This document shows positions 35,394 to 44,096 of a stretch of 64,000 nt of DNA, in pieces; the first letter of the stretch is position 1, and each line of letters starts with the position of its first letter. A model generated the notes under the pieces. The model was not told where the DNA came from. It was given only the letters and a program-made list of their open reading frames with translations, and ran no database searches. Source of the DNA: Bin5 sp965204705 (GTDB lineage: Bacteria > Chloroflexota > Anaerolineae > Caldilineales > Caldilineaceae); the NCBI GenBank assembly GCA_965204705.1, contig OZ242006.1:3720001-3784000 (forward strand). The letters are read 5' to 3'. A program made the position numbers and the translations under genes.

Positions 35394-36167
35394 TCAGGAC
35401 AGGCCCATTTTCACGAGGTTTCGATAACTGGTGGCAAGGCTCTCGAAGGGGTCGCCCGGACAGATGTCCTGTTCGACGGCATACCATTCGACGTTGGCCT
35501 GTCGGCAGGCGTCGAGGATGCCGGGCCAGTTCAAGTTTCCTTCACCCACTTCCTTCATCACTTGCTCGCGCCAGCCGACCATCGCCATATCTTTGAAGTG
35601 GACGACAGGCATACGGTCTTTGACGCTCAGGATCCAGTCGCATACGTCCCCACCTCCAAACTGAATCCAGAAGGTATCCAGCTCGGCCTGAACGTAGCGA
35701 GGATCGGTTTCTTCGAACAGGATCTCGAGGCCATTTTTGTCACCATAGCGAATGAACTCGAAGCTGTGGTTGTGGTAGCTGAATGTTAGTCCGGAGTCGT
35801 GGAGCGTTTGGCCGACCTCGTTGGCTTCCACAATGAATTGTCGCAGACCTTCTTCGCCCGCTTCGATAAAGTGGCGGGGCATACTACCAACGGCCACATG
35901 CCTGCAGTCCCAGAGGTTATGCTCTTCGATTACTGAGGAGATATCGTCCTTCAAGCGGTCCCAAGCGATGTGCGTGTTCACGATAGTGATGCCGTTATCA
36001 TCACAGATTCTCTTGACGTCTTCAGGGGAAATGGGGCCAATTGCTGATACCTGCGCCGCGGTGTAGCCGATTGCGCTGATCTTGGCGATTGAGTCACTGA
36101 AATCTTCCAAGGTTTTTGTGAAGTCCCGCACTGTGAAGAGCTGAGCGGCAAGAATGTTTTGGCTCAT
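35394..36167 (-). CDS. Sugar phosphate isomerase/epimerase (TIM barrel)
   Basis: A 257-residue xylose isomerase-like TIM-barrel protein. Barrel strands carry candidate metal ligands: LTFSYHNHSFEF (His pair), VQAELDTFWIQFGG (Glu/Asp), VVHFKDM (His) and the late WYAVEQD (Glu). LAAQLFTVRDF at the N-terminus is the typical start of hydroxypyruvate isomerase or inosose dehydratase-like members. With neighbouring Gfo/Idh and epimerase genes, inositol or rare-sugar catabolism is the most likely setting. Confidence 0.86.
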   Translation of the reverse strand: MSQNILAAQLFTVRDFTKTLEDFSDSIAKISAIGYTAAQVSAIGPISPEDVKRICDDNGITIVNTHIAWDRLKDDISSVIEEHNLWDCRHVAVGSMPRHFIEAGEEGLRQFIVEANEVGQTLHDSGLTFSYHNHSFEFIRYGDKNGLEILFEETDPRYVQAELDTFWIQFGGGDVCDWILSVKDRMPVVHFKDMAMVGWREQVMKEVGEGNLNWPGILDACRQANVEWYAVEQDICPGDPFESLATSYRNLVKMGLS

Positions 36168-36620
36168 GGATAGACTCCTTAAGGTGGTGGATGGGTTGTT
36201 TTTTTCCTCATTCCAAGCCTAAAGTAAACAATGGATGGCCACTCAGGCGCAAGTTGAAAGGGCCTTGCGTTGTCGGAACTTTGTCTGGCGCGCGAACGGC
36301 CCTGTGGTACAATTTTTGAACATTTCGTTACTACCGGGACTGATACGGTGTAGGATGTACCTGAAGCAGGATGTGCAGGGCTAGAGCGGTTTTGAGGACT
36401 GCTGAAGCCGAGATTCGCGCCTTTGGTGTCATGGGCGTCGCCTATCTCCAAGACACATTACCATTCTTGGCCTCCCTATGTTCGCCGCCAAGTTTCGTTG
36501 TCAGGTGAGCCCCTTTGCAGCGGTCAGATGTCAGAAGATAGGGGAATTGACTGGTGGTTGGCGTGAAGATGAGGGTGAGGCACGTTAGCCCACCTCTTTC
36601 AGTTCCGAGTCGGTGGTCGT
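36168..36620. other. Divergent intergenic region before the membrane-protein cluster
   Basis: 453 bases between the minus-strand isomerase gene and the plus-strand cluster. A TACAAT box occurs near 36309, without a convincing -35 element at normal spacing. No gene or clear hairpin recognised. Confidence 0.5.
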
Positions 36621-36935
36621 TTGCGGGAGTTGGATGTCCCAGTGGATGAAGAGCGGTTTGACGAGCCAGTTGAGGCAATGATCGCAGCGATCAGTCGCAG
36701 GCGGATGGTTTTGCCTGCAGTTCTCTTGCTGGCGGGGCACCGGCCGTTGGCGTTCACTTTCGGCCAGTTGCTGCTGATACTACAGCCTGTGGCGGCGCTC
36801 TTGGGCACCGACGGGTTGGACTCCTGGGCCCGCTTACTCTCCCATCCGAGAGGACCCGCTACGCTGACAGATCGATTGGCGGAATCGTTGGAAAAGGACC
36901 GTCTGGCAGCTCGAGATTTGAGATCCGGATCGTGA
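36621..36935 (+). CDS. Small uncharacterised protein, first gene of the coupled cluster
   Basis: A 104-residue protein with an acidic N-terminus (VDEERFDEPVEAM) followed by a hydrophobic stretch (about 30-62, VLPAVLLLAG and FGQLLLILQPVAALLG), suggesting membrane attachment. No family recognised. The only in-frame start after the upstream stop is the TTG at 36621 (or a GTG seven codons in), so the exact start is uncertain. Its TGA overlaps the GTG of the next gene (GTGA), which supports it as a real, translationally coupled gene. Confidence 0.6.
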   Translation: MRELDVPVDEERFDEPVEAMIAAISRRRMVLPAVLLLAGHRPLAFTFGQLLLILQPVAALLGTDGLDSWARLLSHPRGPATLTDRLAESLEKDRLAARDLRSGS

Positions 36936-37561
36936 ATTACTTTTCAGACCCTGGGCAACTGTCGCATGCATGGCGGCAACTGGCCGACAATGCCAATGAG
37001 TCCGGGACAACCCCGTTATTCGCCCTGGGGCTCGACTCGCTCTACCGAAACAGTCTGCTGAAGCTACTCGCGCTGAGCCGCCTCGCCCGGCAGAACCTGG
37101 GGCCGCAACATCCGACGATTGTCACAGGGGGCGACGGGTGGCTCTGGCTGCTGACAATGCTTGTCTGGCGACCCGCAGTTGGCGGCCATCAGCGACATTC
37201 GGCAGCGGTTTCCAGCGCGCCCGCTGAAGAGGAATTGGAGGGCCTGTCAGAACGATATGACGATGCAGGCCGGACGGTCCTCTATGCGGGGGCTGACGTC
37301 GCTCTGTACGCCGCCGCGCTTAACCTGGCTGTGCAGCAGGGGGAACGGGGGGCGACGCCGCCGGGGTTAGACTGGTCTGTGCCGGCGTCGACATCAGCCG
37401 GCGTCGAAGGTTCGGACATCGAGTTGCTGCCAGCCGTTGTCAGCCAGGTTTCTTTGCCTGATGCGGCAGGGCCCTCGGATAACGCCGGGCTGAGAAAAGG
37501 GGAGCGCTGGGCGGGCGGCCTACTTGCGTTCGCGCTTCTCATTGCCTCATTCTTCGGATAG
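36932..37561 (+). CDS. Uncharacterised C-terminally anchored membrane protein
   Basis: A 209-residue protein, GTG start overlapping the previous stop by four bases. One hydrophobic segment near residues 69-80 (WLWLLTMLVWRP) and a C-terminal membrane helix (WAGGLLAFALLIASFFG) suggest a membrane-tethered protein with an acidic, low-complexity middle. No recognised domain. The next gene follows after six bases. Function unknown; context implies a complex with the neighbouring membrane proteins. Confidence 0.65.
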   Translation: MNYFSDPGQLSHAWRQLADNANESGTTPLFALGLDSLYRNSLLKLLALSRLARQNLGPQHPTIVTGGDGWLWLLTMLVWRPAVGGHQRHSAAVSSAPAEEELEGLSERYDDAGRTVLYAGADVALYAAALNLAVQQGERGATPPGLDWSVPASTSAGVEGSDIELLPAVVSQVSLPDAAGPSDNAGLRKGERWAGGLLAFALLIASFFG

Positions 37562-37567
37562 ACTCCA

Positions 37568-38197
37568 GTGTTCTCTTCCCGATCAGGCTGGTTAAATCGG
37601 ATAATACTCCTGATTGTCCTGGTGAACGCTGGGGCAGTTTTATCTGCTCGATTGGGATTGCCGTTCGCGCCGGTTGCGGCTGCGACAACGCTTTACGGTT
37701 GGGCTTTACTGTTGGGCGGTTTCGCGATAATCCTGGGCATTGCGAACGCTGTCAGGTTCCACCTGTTCAGGGTTCAACGGGGACAAAAGGAGTGGCAATT
37801 CAGTCTTTTGCTTTTGGTCGTTTTTGCCCTGGTTCTGGGGGCCGGAATCTCGTCACCTGAGGGAACGACCGGCTTACTCTCAGAATGGGTATTCGATGCA
37901 GTGCTGGCGCCAGGACAGGCTACGCTTTTCGCGTTAACCGGAATATTCCTGCTAAGTTCGGCCTACTACTTTCTGCGCGTTGACCGTCCGGGAGGACTCT
38001 GGATACTAGCCGGCGCTCTATTGATGCTCCTGGTGCAGACGCCCTTTTTGTATCAGATAGTGCCCGAGTCGGTGGTCGAACTGGTCGACTGGCTTCTTTC
38101 ATGGCCGGTTATGGCGGCGATGCGCGGCGTGTTGCTCGGCGGCGCGCTGGCAGTCCTCTTTATCAGTCTCCGACTGATCGTGAACAGCGCGAAATAG
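37568..38197 (+). CDS. Uncharacterised polytopic membrane protein
   Basis: A 209-residue protein with about six hydrophobic helices (roughly 9-29, 33-60, 75-95, 112-133, 141-160 and 178-202) and a basic cytoplasmic loop FHLFRVQRGQKEW. GTG start. No family motif recognised. Third gene of the coupled cluster; 85 bases before the next gene. Confidence 0.7.
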   Translation: MFSSRSGWLNRIILLIVLVNAGAVLSARLGLPFAPVAAATTLYGWALLLGGFAIILGIANAVRFHLFRVQRGQKEWQFSLLLLVVFALVLGAGISSPEGTTGLLSEWVFDAVLAPGQATLFALTGIFLLSSAYYFLRVDRPGGLWILAGALLMLLVQTPFLYQIVPESVVELVDWLLSWPVMAAMRGVLLGGALAVLFISLRLIVNSAK

Positions 38198-38282
38198 GCT
38201 CGAATGCAGCAGTGCAGTCGTGCTGGCATGCGGCTGTTTTTGGTCTTTCCCTAACGGCTTTGACTTGGAGACGGCCGCGCCG

Positions 38283-39689
38283 ATGGCGACTTCAGAGTGT
38301 CCACATTGCGGGTACGGTAACCCTTCAGGTTCCCAGTTTTGTGTCCATTGCGGCACCGTTCTCGCGCGCGGGAAGCCGTCTCCCGCATCTGCCGACGAAT
38401 CGGCTGAAGAGCCAGAGGAGCTGTCCGACGAAAAGGGGGCTGCTCCGTCCCAACCAAACGAAGAGGACGAAAGTCAACAGACACCGAACAGGAGCGCCGA
38501 CCCAAGCCATTCTCGAGCGTGGCCCCATGAAGCTGGTGAGGAAGAGGACACAGAGGCGGATGCCGACGACGGGCGATCGGGTCGCGGCGCCGGTCCGGCG
38601 AGACCTCTGTTGAGGGGCATCGGCGGTCTCCTCGAACCTGCGGATCCACTGTCCTATATTACGCCAGGCCAAGAGACGCTCGACCCGACAAGCGGCACCC
38701 CAGCTGCGCTTCCGGCAGAACTGAGCGCAGACGAAGAGGAACGCAGGCACCTGCGCCGAATTTTTTCCGAGGGTCTGCCGACGGCGGCCGGCGAAGATCC
38801 GGACGTGACCGCAAGCCTTGCGGAGCCTTCCCGAATCGGTAATGGCCTGCGGCGACGGTTCTGGCTCGAATTGATCCTGCTGCTGGGTATGGCAGGCGCA
38901 CTGCTCTGGGGTGGGCAGACTCCGCCGGGAGGCGCTGGGCCGCATGCCTTGCCCGGACTGGAACAGGCTCACCGGACAGTTGATACTTTGCGGCCGAACA
39001 GCCTAGTCCTCGTGAACTGGGGGTACGATCCGGCAACCGCCGGCGAGATGGATGCGGTCGCGCAACCGATCATCGAACACCTCTTACAGAAGCAGGCGAA
39101 ACTGATCGTCTTCAGCCAGTTGCCTGGCGGGCCGGCCACGGCTCGGCGTGTGATCGCCAAAGCCGAAGAGTCGTTGCAGCGACCATCACGTTCGCAGATT
39201 ACCGCGAACCTGGTCATCGAGGCAGGTTATCTCACCGGCGGCGGCGCTTCGCTGCCCCTCCTGGGCGTCGCGCCGGCGCGGGCCTTGCCGGTGGACCCGT
39301 CCTGGGTCGACCTGAGAGAACGTTTCAGTATCGCGGGGTTAGACGACGCTGGGCCAGCGCTGACTCTCGTGATTGCGGCCCGCGCCGAAGATGTGCGAAG
39401 GTGGCTGGAGCAGGTGCAGCCACTCAACGGGGGCCCGGTTGTCGCGGCCACCAGCGCCGTGGTGGACCCGTCGGTTCGCCCCTATCTGCAGAGCGGACAG
39501 CTGGCGGGGCTCGTGAGCGGCTGGGACGGGGGCAGTGCCTATAGTCGCCGCCTGGAGAGGACTCGCGGTCTTGCGGACCAAGCCCGAACGCTCAGACAGG
39601 CCAGTGGCCTGAATTGGGGGGTAGGCATTCTAATCGCGGCTGTGCTGCTTGGAAACGCGGCTGGGCTTACGGAACGGAGAAGGCCGTGA
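38283..39689 (+). CDS. Zinc-ribbon membrane protein, uncharacterised
   Basis: A 468-residue protein. It begins with a zinc ribbon (C6-x2-C9 and C20-x2-C23), continues with an acidic, disordered linker (about 30-110), a membrane helix near 195-212 (LELILLLGMAGALLW), a soluble domain of about 220 residues (NSLVLVNWGYDPATAGEMDA onward, alpha/beta in appearance) and a second helix near 445-461. The soluble domain contains NWGYDPATAGE and GYLTGGGASL, which I recall only from unnamed Chloroflexota proteins. The ATG at 38283 directly precedes the zinc ribbon and is preferred to the GTG at 38220. The next gene overlaps its stop (GTGA). Confidence 0.75.
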   Translation: MATSECPHCGYGNPSGSQFCVHCGTVLARGKPSPASADESAEEPEELSDEKGAAPSQPNEEDESQQTPNRSADPSHSRAWPHEAGEEEDTEADADDGRSGRGAGPARPLLRGIGGLLEPADPLSYITPGQETLDPTSGTPAALPAELSADEEERRHLRRIFSEGLPTAAGEDPDVTASLAEPSRIGNGLRRRFWLELILLLGMAGALLWGGQTPPGGAGPHALPGLEQAHRTVDTLRPNSLVLVNWGYDPATAGEMDAVAQPIIEHLLQKQAKLIVFSQLPGGPATARRVIAKAEESLQRPSRSQITANLVIEAGYLTGGGASLPLLGVAPARALPVDPSWVDLRERFSIAGLDDAGPALTLVIAARAEDVRRWLEQVQPLNGGPVVAATSAVVDPSVRPYLQSGQLAGLVSGWDGGSAYSRRLERTRGLADQARTLRQASGLNWGVGILIAAVLLGNAAGLTERRRP

Positions 39690-40552
39690 GCCCATTCAGC
39701 AGCGGTCTACCCGGTATCATGGAGGACGCGGGCCTGGTCCTGGGTCTCGTTGTTTCGCTGATGATCGGGAGCTATATAGTCCGGGACAGTTTTCTGGCGC
39801 GGCTGGGGCAATACGTTCTGGTGGGCGCGGGCCTGGGCTACACGGCTGTTCTAGTTCTGCGCAACGTCCTCTGGCCGCGGCTCTTTGCTCCTCTGATGGC
39901 AGATCCCAGGTCTTGGGAGTCGGCGTCGGAGACAGGTCTGTTGCATCTCTGGTTGCCTCTTGTGTTGGGTGTGCTGATGTGGGGAGGTGGGTTGGCGCTT
40001 CTGCGCGGGCCGCCCGAAAGGTTCGGAGTGAGGAGCCTCCTACGGCTGGCCGCAGCGATACCTGCAGCCATTCTCGGCGGCGTTGTCCTGGGAGTCGCGG
40101 TGAGCGGGGCGGTGCAGGGGACGCTGTGGCCCCAACTTACGGCGGCCGTGGCTGTGGCCGAAGTGCAGGCCGGCGCCGGTCAGGCAACTTGGCTGGTCAG
40201 GTTCCTGACATTGTTGATCACAGGCGGCGTGCTGATTCATCTGCAGCTTGGCCCCGACGCCGGCGCGATGGAAAACGGTCCTTTTTCACCGGGGACCTCC
40301 TCTTCGGAGGGTGACGAAGCAGCCGACGAAGGGCGACGCAGGCTTCACAGAATGCTGTTTTTGACGTTGCTGCGAGTATGGGAGGGCATTGGCCGCAGGG
40401 CGCTTTGGCTAGCTGCCGGCATTATATTTGCGCGGCTGGTTGCTGCACGCTTCACACTTGCGCTGGCTCGCCTGGACTATTTCCTGTTTGAAGTTCCGCG
40501 CAGTGATCTCTGGCAGCTTTTTTGGGCTTACCTACGCGGAGCCGGTTTATGA
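39686..40552 (+). CDS. Uncharacterised polytopic membrane protein
   Basis: A 288-residue protein with about six membrane helices (near 15-32, 40-60, 87-107, 118-140, 175-193, 240-262) and a charged loop (about 198-222, SSEGDEAADEGRRR) between the last two. No family recognised. It starts at a GTG that overlaps the stop of the zinc-ribbon gene by four bases, and its stop overlaps the start of the next gene (ATGA), showing tight translational coupling. Confidence 0.72.
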   Translation: MSPFSSGLPGIMEDAGLVLGLVVSLMIGSYIVRDSFLARLGQYVLVGAGLGYTAVLVLRNVLWPRLFAPLMADPRSWESASETGLLHLWLPLVLGVLMWGGGLALLRGPPERFGVRSLLRLAAAIPAAILGGVVLGVAVSGAVQGTLWPQLTAAVAVAEVQAGAGQATWLVRFLTLLITGGVLIHLQLGPDAGAMENGPFSPGTSSSEGDEAADEGRRRLHRMLFLTLLRVWEGIGRRALWLAAGIIFARLVAARFTLALARLDYFLFEVPRSDLWQLFWAYLRGAGL

Positions 40553-41847
40553 GCTTGTCGCGTGGTCGGTCTACGTCTATCTCGATTCAGGGAGGTACGC
40601 CGCCTTCGCTGGCTGATTTTGCTCCCCAGAGCATACTGGCACTGGCTGCAGAGCCTCGGCGCGCGGTTGCCGTCCTGATAGAACCTGTCGAAGGGATTCG
40701 CAGGATGGTTGGATGGCAGACTGTCGAGCTTTCGGAACGCGCAAGCCCCGATGAATGCAAGTCCGCCCTATTGCAGGCTGTCAGACGCCTGGAGAACCAG
40801 TTCAACATTTCACTCTGGGATGGCGAAAGGGGGCGTCCCCATCTGCATGGTCCGGGTCAGGCAGCCGCGGAGGGCGTGGGCCAAGTGTTTGGGGTAGGGG
40901 ATCTGCAGACTCCTCTGCGGGTTTGGATGGCCGGCCTTTCCGGAGGCGGCAGCCTTGCTGCGGGCAAGGCGGCACTTGCCGGTGCGCTGTGCAGCCCTGT
41001 TGCGACCTACCTGCCGGGCCCCCATCAGAGCGCGGGGGCCCTAACCAGAGAGTTCCAGGCACTGCTACCTGACGTAATATTGATCGTCGGCGGACACGAA
41101 CAGATGGGGCCTCAGAGCCAGGACCAGGTCTTGAATTTGAGCGGCCTCGCGATCGAGGCTGCGGCCCAGTTGCCGGCTGAAGAGAGACCTCTTTTCTGTT
41201 TTGCCGGCAGCAGCCAGTCGGCGGAGGCTGCGCTGGCAAGCTGGCATCAACGGACCGGTGGTGGGGCTTCCGCGAAGGCCGATAACGTGTTCAACGGCAC
41301 CGAGGCCAGCAGCGCTAACGCTCTGCACAATGTACTCGAGCGCCTTCACTGGCAGAGGTCGCTGGCCATTCCGGCCATGCAGGAGATAGCGGGTTGGCTT
41401 GACCACTCGGTGGAGCTGTCGAGCACGCAGTGGGCTTTTGCGCAGGCAGTCCGCCTTTGGAGGCGGCGTCAGCAATTGCCGACATTGCATGGGCTGTACG
41501 CGGCAGCGGACAGATGGCTGCATGTCTGGGTGTGGGAGATGCCCAATCAGGAGAGCGACGGCGTGCGAATTTACTGTGTGCAACCGGGAGAACGCCCTGG
41601 TATCTTTGCTGACTGGCCGCCCGTGCGCCTGGTCAGCGGCGAGTGGCCGGGGAAGTGGCCCAAACCGTCGCAGCCGCCTCCGGTCCTGGGGCCAGAGCGG
41701 CCTGTATCGCTACCGGCCTTTTGGTGGGACCCTCTAGGTCTTGTCCCAGTGGTGGCAGGTGTAGGCCAGACCACGCCTGAGGCGGTACTACAGGTATTGA
41801 CAGCTGACATACTACTGGAGGACGGCACGGCGTTCGCCGACGCTTGA
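40549..41847 (+). CDS. MutL-like (glutamate mutase L type) actin-fold protein, tentative
   Basis: A soluble 432-residue protein. Its middle part, LRVWMAGLSGGGSLAAGKAALAG followed by LLPDVILIVGGHEQMG, resembles the second half of the MutL family, in which ASKHA-type (acetate kinase/Hsp70/actin) ATP-binding loops end in DiiLl.GGtdgG. The phosphate-loop Asp residues typical of active members are not obvious to me, so it may be an inactive or very divergent relative. No glutamate mutase genes are nearby. Start ATG is the M residue overlapping the previous stop. Context suggests it is the cytoplasmic partner of the membrane proteins encoded before it. Confidence 0.7.
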   Translation: MSLSRGRSTSISIQGGTPPSLADFAPQSILALAAEPRRAVAVLIEPVEGIRRMVGWQTVELSERASPDECKSALLQAVRRLENQFNISLWDGERGRPHLHGPGQAAAEGVGQVFGVGDLQTPLRVWMAGLSGGGSLAAGKAALAGALCSPVATYLPGPHQSAGALTREFQALLPDVILIVGGHEQMGPQSQDQVLNLSGLAIEAAAQLPAEERPLFCFAGSSQSAEAALASWHQRTGGGASAKADNVFNGTEASSANALHNVLERLHWQRSLAIPAMQEIAGWLDHSVELSSTQWAFAQAVRLWRRRQQLPTLHGLYAAADRWLHVWVWEMPNQESDGVRIYCVQPGERPGIFADWPPVRLVSGEWPGKWPKPSQPPPVLGPERPVSLPAFWWDPLGLVPVVAGVGQTTPEAVLQVLTADILLEDGTAFADA

Positions 41848-41932
41848 CGGGCCAGAGCCAACTGATGAAAATGTAAGAGGCATATTCTCAGATTGATAAT
41901 CGAGACGTGAGCGGCTGTAGCATGGAGGGCCT

Positions 41933-43300
41933 ATGACGACGACTCTGCGCCAATCAGATGGAAACATTATGCGGCGGACCGACGTTGGGCCGATCATTCA
42001 GTTACTCAACAGTTCTCACTGCGTCGAGATTACGGGTTTCAGCAATGTGGGCAAGTCATCGCTGATGCGGGTACTTTCGCACGCCGATGTCTGGCTGCAG
42101 CAGCTGGGGAAAGAGGGCAGCGCGTTTCTGCCGGTCTATATCGATTGCAATCGCATGGTGGAGATGACGGAGCAGGGGTTCTATGAACTGGTGCTTCGAT
42201 GTCTTCAGGAAAGCAGCCCGGCCTTAGCTGAAGACGAGGCATTACAGAGCGCTTACGGGGCCCTGGTGGCTCCGGCCAACGTGTTTCAGGTACCCTTGAG
42301 TTTCAGCAACGGTCTGAACGCCGCGCTCCACAATTGCGAGTTCAATCTGATCTTGTTGTTCGACGAGTTTGACGAGCCATTTCAGCAGATTGACACCCGT
42401 GTCTTTCTCAACCTGCGGGCCAAGAAGGATCGATTCGGCAGCCGACTCGTCTTCGTGACTGCAACGGTCCGGCCTTTGGCAACTTTGCGACCAGGTGACC
42501 ACAGCGGCGAATTTGGTGAACTGTTCTCGCACCATCCCTGGCATCTTGCCCCCTTTGCCCGCCATGACGTGGAACAGTACCTCCGTCAAATTGCGGCGCA
42601 GAAAGGCGCGGTCCCGTTTGGGGAGGATATCGACTTTGTCTACCAGTGGACCGGGGGGCATCCTGGCTATCTGGCAGGGGTCAGCAGGATTCTTAGCCGT
42701 GCCGAGGCGGCGGTGGATGGCCGCAGCAAGAGCGAGCAGAATCGCTTTGCCTTTCTCCGAAGTTTGATCGATCCGCTTCGCGGCGATCTGACCTTGCAGA
42801 CTGAGAGCGAGAAGATATGGAACAGTTGCACCGAGGCGCAGCAGGAGGCCCTGCGCCGGCTGTTCTCCGGGCTGGAGCCTGACGCTACTACATTGTCGCA
42901 GTTGATGAGGCAACACATCCTGGTTCAGGAGCGAGAAGAGCTTCGTGCCTTCTGCCGTCTTTTTGCCGAGTACGTCCTGGCACACAAGATTGCGGCGACT
43001 TTCGGGGAAGGGCTCCGGGTTGATGAAGAGAGCGGGGAGGTGACGGTAGGCGGCCGCGCAATCGACCTCACGCAGCTTGAATTCAAATTGATGAGTCTGC
43101 TCTACCGGATGGGCAACAGCATTGTAGACAAGTACGAAATTGTCGAAGGGGTGTGGGGAGACGAGCACATGCTGGATGTTGACGATGCCCGCATCGAGAA
43201 GCTGGTCAGCCGGTTGCGTCAGAAGGTGGAGCCTGATCCTGCCAATCCCGTTTACATCAATACTGTGCGTGGCCGAGGATACCGGCTAGTCAAGGAGTGA
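41933..43300 (+). CDS. P-loop (STAND-like) ATPase with C-terminal PhoB-type DNA-binding domain
   Basis: A 455-residue protein combining an AAA/STAND-type ATPase (Walker A GFSNVGKSS at 35-43, Walker B LILLFDEFDEP with D144, a sensor-like FVTATVR near 174-180, then a winged-helix-like ATPase extension with GGHPGYLAG) with a C-terminal OmpR/PhoB winged helix (about 355-455, ending INTVRGRGYRLV). No receiver or sensor domain is present. Inferred role: an ATP-controlled transcription factor that senses a ligand or protein partner, possibly the membrane-protein cluster 85 bases upstream on the same strand. Confidence 0.85.
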   Translation: MTTTLRQSDGNIMRRTDVGPIIQLLNSSHCVEITGFSNVGKSSLMRVLSHADVWLQQLGKEGSAFLPVYIDCNRMVEMTEQGFYELVLRCLQESSPALAEDEALQSAYGALVAPANVFQVPLSFSNGLNAALHNCEFNLILLFDEFDEPFQQIDTRVFLNLRAKKDRFGSRLVFVTATVRPLATLRPGDHSGEFGELFSHHPWHLAPFARHDVEQYLRQIAAQKGAVPFGEDIDFVYQWTGGHPGYLAGVSRILSRAEAAVDGRSKSEQNRFAFLRSLIDPLRGDLTLQTESEKIWNSCTEAQQEALRRLFSGLEPDATTLSQLMRQHILVQEREELRAFCRLFAEYVLAHKIAATFGEGLRVDEESGEVTVGGRAIDLTQLEFKLMSLLYRMGNSIVDKYEIVEGVWGDEHMLDVDDARIEKLVSRLRQKVEPDPANPVYINTVRGRGYRLVKE

Positions 43301-43510
43301 ACCCGCGCCTTTTGCCGTCCATTTAGGGTATTCATGGGACAGGGGGGCGAACTGGTCAATGCTCAAGTGACGGGAGGATTTTGTGGGCGCCACCCTTCGG
43401 TCTATACTATGGGCAATACTTCGGTCTCGGCATTGCAGGCCGCCGGGGCGAGCTTCAAAGCACCAAAAAAGGTGACCGTTTCCATCATTAAATTAAGGTA
43501 GAATGGTACG

Positions 43511-44044
43511 ATGGCTGAATCAATTCAGGCAGAGGAAGTCCAGGACACGCTGACCTTCAGAGGAAGGCCAAAGTCGATGGTGTCGGCGGCCGCCCTGCTC
43601 ATTGCAGGCGTTCTCACCTTCACACTGGGGATCAACCGCCTCTATTTCGTTGAGGCCATCGCCTGGACTTTTCTGATTTGGGGCGCTTTGCTCCTTTACG
43701 GCCACCTTATTGAAATTGGAACAGTTTATGAGGTATCGGAAGACGGACTCGCGATAAAGAGCCCGCTGCGCTTTTGGGCCCATTCCCGAAGTTGGGACTG
43801 GGGGCACATGACGCGCATGGAGGTAGTCGTCGGCAGGCGGGAGGCAAGCGAGAGTGACGTCGTCCTGCACGTTCACTACACGCCTGAAGACTCAACTGTC
43901 CTGTTTCGCGAGGATCTACCCTATATTCCTGAGCTGGCCGAGGAGATTGCCAACCGCGCCGGTCTGACGCCGGAAAGGCGGCAGGCCATGCAGAGCTTCG
44001 AATCCATACCCCAGGACGAAAAGGCTTCTTACACCTGGAATTAG
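43511..44044 (+). CDS. Small membrane protein with PH-like domain, uncharacterised
   Basis: A 177-residue protein with two adjacent membrane helices (about 25-44 and 46-66) followed by a beta-rich domain (YEVSEDGLAIKSPL, WDWGHMTRMEVV, VVLHVHYTPED) resembling bacterial PH-domain membrane proteins. The C-terminus is an acidic helix. No catalytic residues. It begins at an ATG with AAGG upstream and stands 210 bases after the ATPase-regulator gene; convergent with the PD40 gene. Function unknown. Confidence 0.7.
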   Translation: MAESIQAEEVQDTLTFRGRPKSMVSAAALLIAGVLTFTLGINRLYFVEAIAWTFLIWGALLLYGHLIEIGTVYEVSEDGLAIKSPLRFWAHSRSWDWGHMTRMEVVVGRREASESDVVLHVHYTPEDSTVLFREDLPYIPELAEEIANRAGLTPERRQAMQSFESIPQDEKASYTWN

Positions 44045-44096
44045 CCCTACCCCGTTCTATCCTGCGCGCTGACACAAGGGCTCACTTCTCCTTACC

